Below, piece by piece: positions 60,327 through 64,000 of a DNA stretch of 64,000 nt (positions are counted from its first letter, which is position 1; the number at the start of each line of letters is the position of its first letter). The stretch lies in NCBI GenBank assembly GCA_033239525.1, contig BSYO01000009.1, positions 15,273,299 to 15,337,298 of the forward strand. The letters are read 5' to 3'. The translations under genes were made by a program, and so were the position numbers. Under the pieces are notes generated by a model, which saw nothing but the letters and a program-made list of their open reading frames with translations, was not told the origin of the DNA and ran no database searches. Source of the stretch: Nepenthes gracilis (Eukaryota; Streptophyta; Magnoliopsida; Caryophyllales; Nepenthaceae).

Positions 60327-62300
60327 TATCACGGCCTCATACCACAGTAGGTCTAAATAATTATTAATAAATATAATAAATCATAAATTATGAACCACTA
60401 ATATCTCCCACAACACCTAAATCCGGACCAGACATAACAAACATCCACATAACTTGAGATGACAATAAAAATAATATCAACCACCACAAGATCTCCTAGA
60501 GAACTCATTCGGATAAATAAACAATTAAAACCTATTTCATCGATCATAAAGAAAAGTGTCAACTCATAATATGAATAAAATCGCCAATCCATAATAACCA
60601 AATGTCACAATATCTAAATAACACTGTTTCCTCTCAATTAATACAAATACAATCCTCTGATTGTCACCTCAAATATTATTTAAAATACTTTTAATACGGA
60701 TGTGATCTAAAATATAGGGTTAATACTCACCAATACAAATGAAGTTATGATCAACTCTACGTCCGAACTCCCTACAATGCATCCGTAACCCACTAGTATA
60801 AAGTGATAAAAATAATAAAGACGTGAGTCAAAAGTTTAACAAGTATTAGTATATAATATAACAAATAAAAATGTCCAAAATTAGGTTAAACATCGATAAA
60901 TATATACAAAATGCATAAAACCACAGTTTGTAAGGCCCGAATATTTGATTAATGATAATCATGAATGATTAAACCAATATAATTAAAATTGAGTTTAAAA
61001 GATGTAAAATTTTGTATTAAAAAATTAAAATTAGACCCAATGACTCAACACCTTATGGTGGGCCGACCCACGCCTGAGCGCCAAAACTTGTGAGGTCAGT
61101 ATCTGAGGTGCACCCGATATGCACACGAGTACAAATTGACAGAATGTTCACACTCCACATGCGCCTGAGGGATGCTCAAGTGATCAAAGGCAGCAGCTAT
61201 GCACCTGATGCACACCCGTGTCACGCTCCAGTGCAATGAACCAATAGTTGAATGCCTTGACACTCACTTGAGTTGCGCTTGAGTATAGAGCAGTATAAAC
61301 AGGCATCCGGTCTAATTTTTTGGTATTTTTTCAAAGCTTTCTGAGAGCAGAGAGAAGTAGTTGACGATAAGAAAGAAAAAGAGAGAAAGCTAAGGAACTC
61401 AAAATTTAATTTAGTTAAGTGAGAATTTACATAAATCAAAGACAATGCAAGTGCACTATGTACTTCTGCTTTTATTGTTGTTCTTTGTCAAATTTTCTGA
61501 GCATGGTTGTTCTAATGTTCATCCCTGATATAATTTCGAAGCTATGAAGTATATATTAAGCATGCATGTTAGTTTTTTATCGTATGATAATTAAAGTTTA
61601 CAAAAACTTATGACTAAGCTCATGTATTGTTTATATATGTCCTGAATTCTAAAATTAAGCTACATGTATGTTCTGATTTTGAGATTTATTACTCTTGCAT
61701 GTTTAATTTTATGGATAACCTTCTTATATGCTTAAAAAAATGCTAAGTATAGGTTTTATATGTTTTGAAAATTTATGTGGAATCTCTGCACATATATTCA
61801 TGAGCTAATTTTCTGCACTATTTGATTTCATATGTCAGAAATTACCTCTAACTAAATATATTTAACAAAGAAATATTTTAAATTACCTCTTTCTCCATCT
61901 TCCTCCTATTCTTTCTTTCTCCTTTCTCTTCTTTTCTACACGAAATAACCAAATAGTATGCACTATTCCTTATATAGCTGAATTGGCACACAATCACTGC
62001 TCAGGCGCACGTCTGTCGCCATGCCAAACCCTCTTTGAACACAAGCGCTACCTTGGGTGCGCCTCAAGCACAACCCTCATGGGAATCAATGCTCAAACAC
62101 TGCCTCAAGTGCTTCTCGGACACTCTTTAATTTGGAATCTACGTTCAAATGCACGTCAAGCGTTCTTTAAGTGTCAATCTACTTTCTTACTTTGAATGTC
62201 TCTCAAATTGCATATTATACAAATATTTTCGATATATCTAACTTAATTTAAAAAAAAAACTAATAATATTAAATAAATTAAACGAAAATTGAGTATTATA
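60327..62300 (-). repeat. 5' LTR of gypsy element 2 (right side)
   Basis: 1974 bp. It begins TATCACGG (TG decayed to TA) and ends TATTATA (TACA decayed to TATA). It is homologous to 53952-55878 with many substitutions and small gaps, so the insertion is old. Confidence 0.88.
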
Positions 62301-62305
62301 CAGTT

Positions 62306-62784
62306 ATATCCAAAGTTATTCTCTAACCTTGTCACTATCTCCTTTCTGCCCAAGGCACATGCGATCATGACCAGAGCCAAAGAAGATGCATCATTGATCC
62401 ACCGATATTGAGTCCTATAAGGTATGTCATGCATGCTTGTAAGAAGTCGTTTTACAACTTAAATATGTAACTATCATATCAAACGATAACTCTCTTGTAA
62501 TGATATTTCTATTCATATAATAGCAACGTGCATGGATTCCCCAATCTTATATGTCAATTTTGCTAATTAATTACTTCTATAGAGACAACTTTCACATATA
62601 GATGAGCACGCACTATGTCAAATTGATTTAATATATATATATATATATATATACACCAATGTACGTATATATTAGAGAAGCAAATTTGGAATTTTAAGAT
62701 TTAATTGTATGTGGGAGAAAAAGTGGAATGTAATTTGAATGCATTTAGTTTTTATATATACCATACAAAGAAGGTATTTATATG
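62306..62784. other. AT-rich spacer with a TA microsatellite
   Basis: Nothing coding recognised. An (AT)n run lies at about 62631-62652. Confidence 0.7.
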
Positions 62785-62789
62785 ATATG

Positions 62790-63749
62790 TGTTGCGTTCT
62801 GATTCCACGTGGTCCGAGAGATGCAGAGGTTGGCGAGGTCCGACGGATCCGTGGTTCCCAGGCAACACAAGTGTTTAAGGTGTTGGACACGAGATAAAGA
62901 TTGAGATCGGATTTTTTACGTGGAAAACCTCCTCTTGAATGGGGAGGAAAAACCACGAGGCTCGGGGCCTTGAAAGTGTTTCACTATTTGGGTTGAAGTC
63001 TTTACAAAGTACAGTTGTGAGGGTTAATCCCTTCCCTGCCTCTTGTATCGTGTTTTTCCATTGAAAAACTATGCTTGCTAGGAGTCTTTTACTCTTCTTT
63101 ATGGAGCTAATTTTGGGGAAGGAGTGTTCGGTCCCTTTTGAGAGGGACCTTGCTGAGTATTTATAGGAGAAGCCAGGCCGTTGGGGAGAAGACACGTGGC
63201 GTCCATCTGGTGGTTGAGGAGCTGGTCCACCGACTCCCTTTAATGCTGCTGACGTGCGCGGTAAGGCACGCGCTTAGACGCTAGCCGGGTAGGGCTGCGT
63301 GTGCAGGTCCGAATGACGATCTTGATTTATTAAAGGCGCGCTTCGTTGAGACGGCGCGGTAGTTTGCAAGTTGTTGGGAATCGACGGTTGCTTACCTCTG
63401 GCATTCCGGGGCCTTGAATGAGCGGTCCTCGTCCCTGAGTGGGGCATCTTGTGAGCTCGTGGACTTGTAAGAGGCGGCCGTTCTTGGAGGAAACGGGAAA
63501 ATCCAGGAGCCTTTTTCCGACCTCTCGGGCGGTCGAGACTCTATTTGGCCTCCAAAAGTTCTCGACCCTTTTTGTATCTGTGTACTCGGGTTTTGCTAAC
63601 GTTGTTCCCGAGCTTATTCATGAGCGGACGGGACTTCTTGGGCTTCAGTTGTGGTCTTGGTCCTTGGGCCTTTGGCCTCTACTCTGGGCCTCTTGTTTGG
63701 GCCTTTCTTCTGGGCCGCGTTTTATGGGCCCTTATATAGGGGCCCAACA
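62790..63749 (-). repeat. Solo LTR with perfect ATATG target duplication
   Basis: A 960-bp unit beginning TGTTGCG and ending GGCCCAACA. It is flanked by ATATG at 62785-62789 and 63750-63754. No internal element sequence is attached. A TATA box CTATAAATAC on the minus strand (about 63155-63170) suggests minus orientation (inference). It is much more GC-rich than its surroundings, mainly in 63180-63740. It contains a TTACGTGGAAAACC box near 62918 resembling that of the solo LTR at 30619-31699. The apparent frames at 63439-63759 lie inside the LTR and are not genes. Confidence 0.9.
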
Positions 63750-63754
63750 ATATG

Positions 63755-64000
63755 TATAATAAAAAACTAATATATACAATGAAACCAAACTATTATAGGA
63801 AATGTTTATTAAAATATGATGATTATGTAAGATATGAAATAAAATTTAATAAACCACACTGATTATCATTTGCACACACGTATGCTTTATAGTGGTCTTG
63901 CATTTATTTTATACGTTTGATAGGCAAATAATTGATCCGCTGTAATATTATATTATTAGTCCTCCAATGGGTATAATATTTCTCATTTTTTTCCAAATTA
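63755..64000. other. AT-rich sequence at the window end
   Basis: Nothing recognised. Confidence 0.6.

Larger units (their letters stand above)
53952..62300 (-). mobile_element. Complete, inactive Ty3/gypsy LTR retrotransposon (element 2)
   Basis: 8.35 kb on the minus strand. LTRs lie at 53952-55878 and 60327-62300, with a perfect 5-bp duplication CAGTT at 53947-53951 and 62301-62305. The internal order (right to left) is gag, protease, reverse transcriptase, RNase H, integrase, C-terminus. LTR ends (TGTCACG and TTACA on the plus strand), the gag CEFCGKNH motif and the integrase tail resemble element 1, so both belong to one family. It is more broken than element 1: few stretches exceed 80 codons. 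Confidence 0.92.

Noticed and set aside
63439..63759. 106-codon frame as a gene
   Set aside because: It lies within the solo LTR and runs across its end.

Overview
This 64-kb window looks like repeat-rich, AT-rich nuclear DNA of a dicot plant. The reasons are plant-type Ty1/copia and Ty3/gypsy elements with initiator-Met tRNA primer sites, solo LTRs, an L1-type LINE remnant, a Harbinger-type MITE, an endogenous pararetrovirus (Caulimoviridae) and the exons of two plant nuclear genes interrupted by GT-AG introns. I found no gene that looks intact and functional, no RNA gene and no CRISPR array. The species cannot be named from this sequence alone.

Layout from left to right: 1-950 is unrecognised. 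956-7179 is a complete but dead Ty1/copia element on the plus strand, with LTRs of 474 and 495 bp and an ATAGC target duplication. 7795-17102 is a 9.3-kb Ty3/gypsy element on the minus strand with LTRs of about 2.3 kb. 17103-20018 is AT-rich spacer. 20019-32556 holds the relic of an organellar (bacterial-type) histidyl-tRNA synthetase gene. Its first two exons and two late exons survive, the middle exons are gone, and the interior is filled by a copia fragment (21188-23585), an L1 remnant (24452-26595) and a solo LTR (30619-31699, perfect TTTGT duplication).

34447-50712 is the relic of a second gene in the same orientation, a DP-family (E2F dimerisation partner) transcription factor. It is split by a roughly 9.2-kb insertion. 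The insertion consists of short direct TRIM-like LTRs (about 130 bp) around a caulimovirid-like virus copy arranged as a large inverted repeat: arms 41109-43065 and 47098-49943, central unique part 43066-47097 with movement-protein and zinc-knuckle regions. A segment of two DP exons is present on both sides of the insertion. A MITE (48848-49723, TAA duplication) sits inside the right arm, and the left arm keeps the empty site.

50713-53946 is unrecognised sequence with microsatellites and a long alternating purine-pyrimidine tract. 53952-62300 is a second Ty3/gypsy element of the same family and orientation as the first (perfect CAGTT duplication). 62790-63749 is another solo LTR (perfect ATATG duplication), and the window ends in AT-rich sequence.

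The window is therefore a decaying stretch of genome in which two neighbouring conserved genes have become pseudogenes while transposons and a viral copy accumulated. The item most worth attention is the viral inverted repeat. If read through, it would fold into a hairpin of about 2 kb and could be a source of small RNAs against related viruses; that function is inference.
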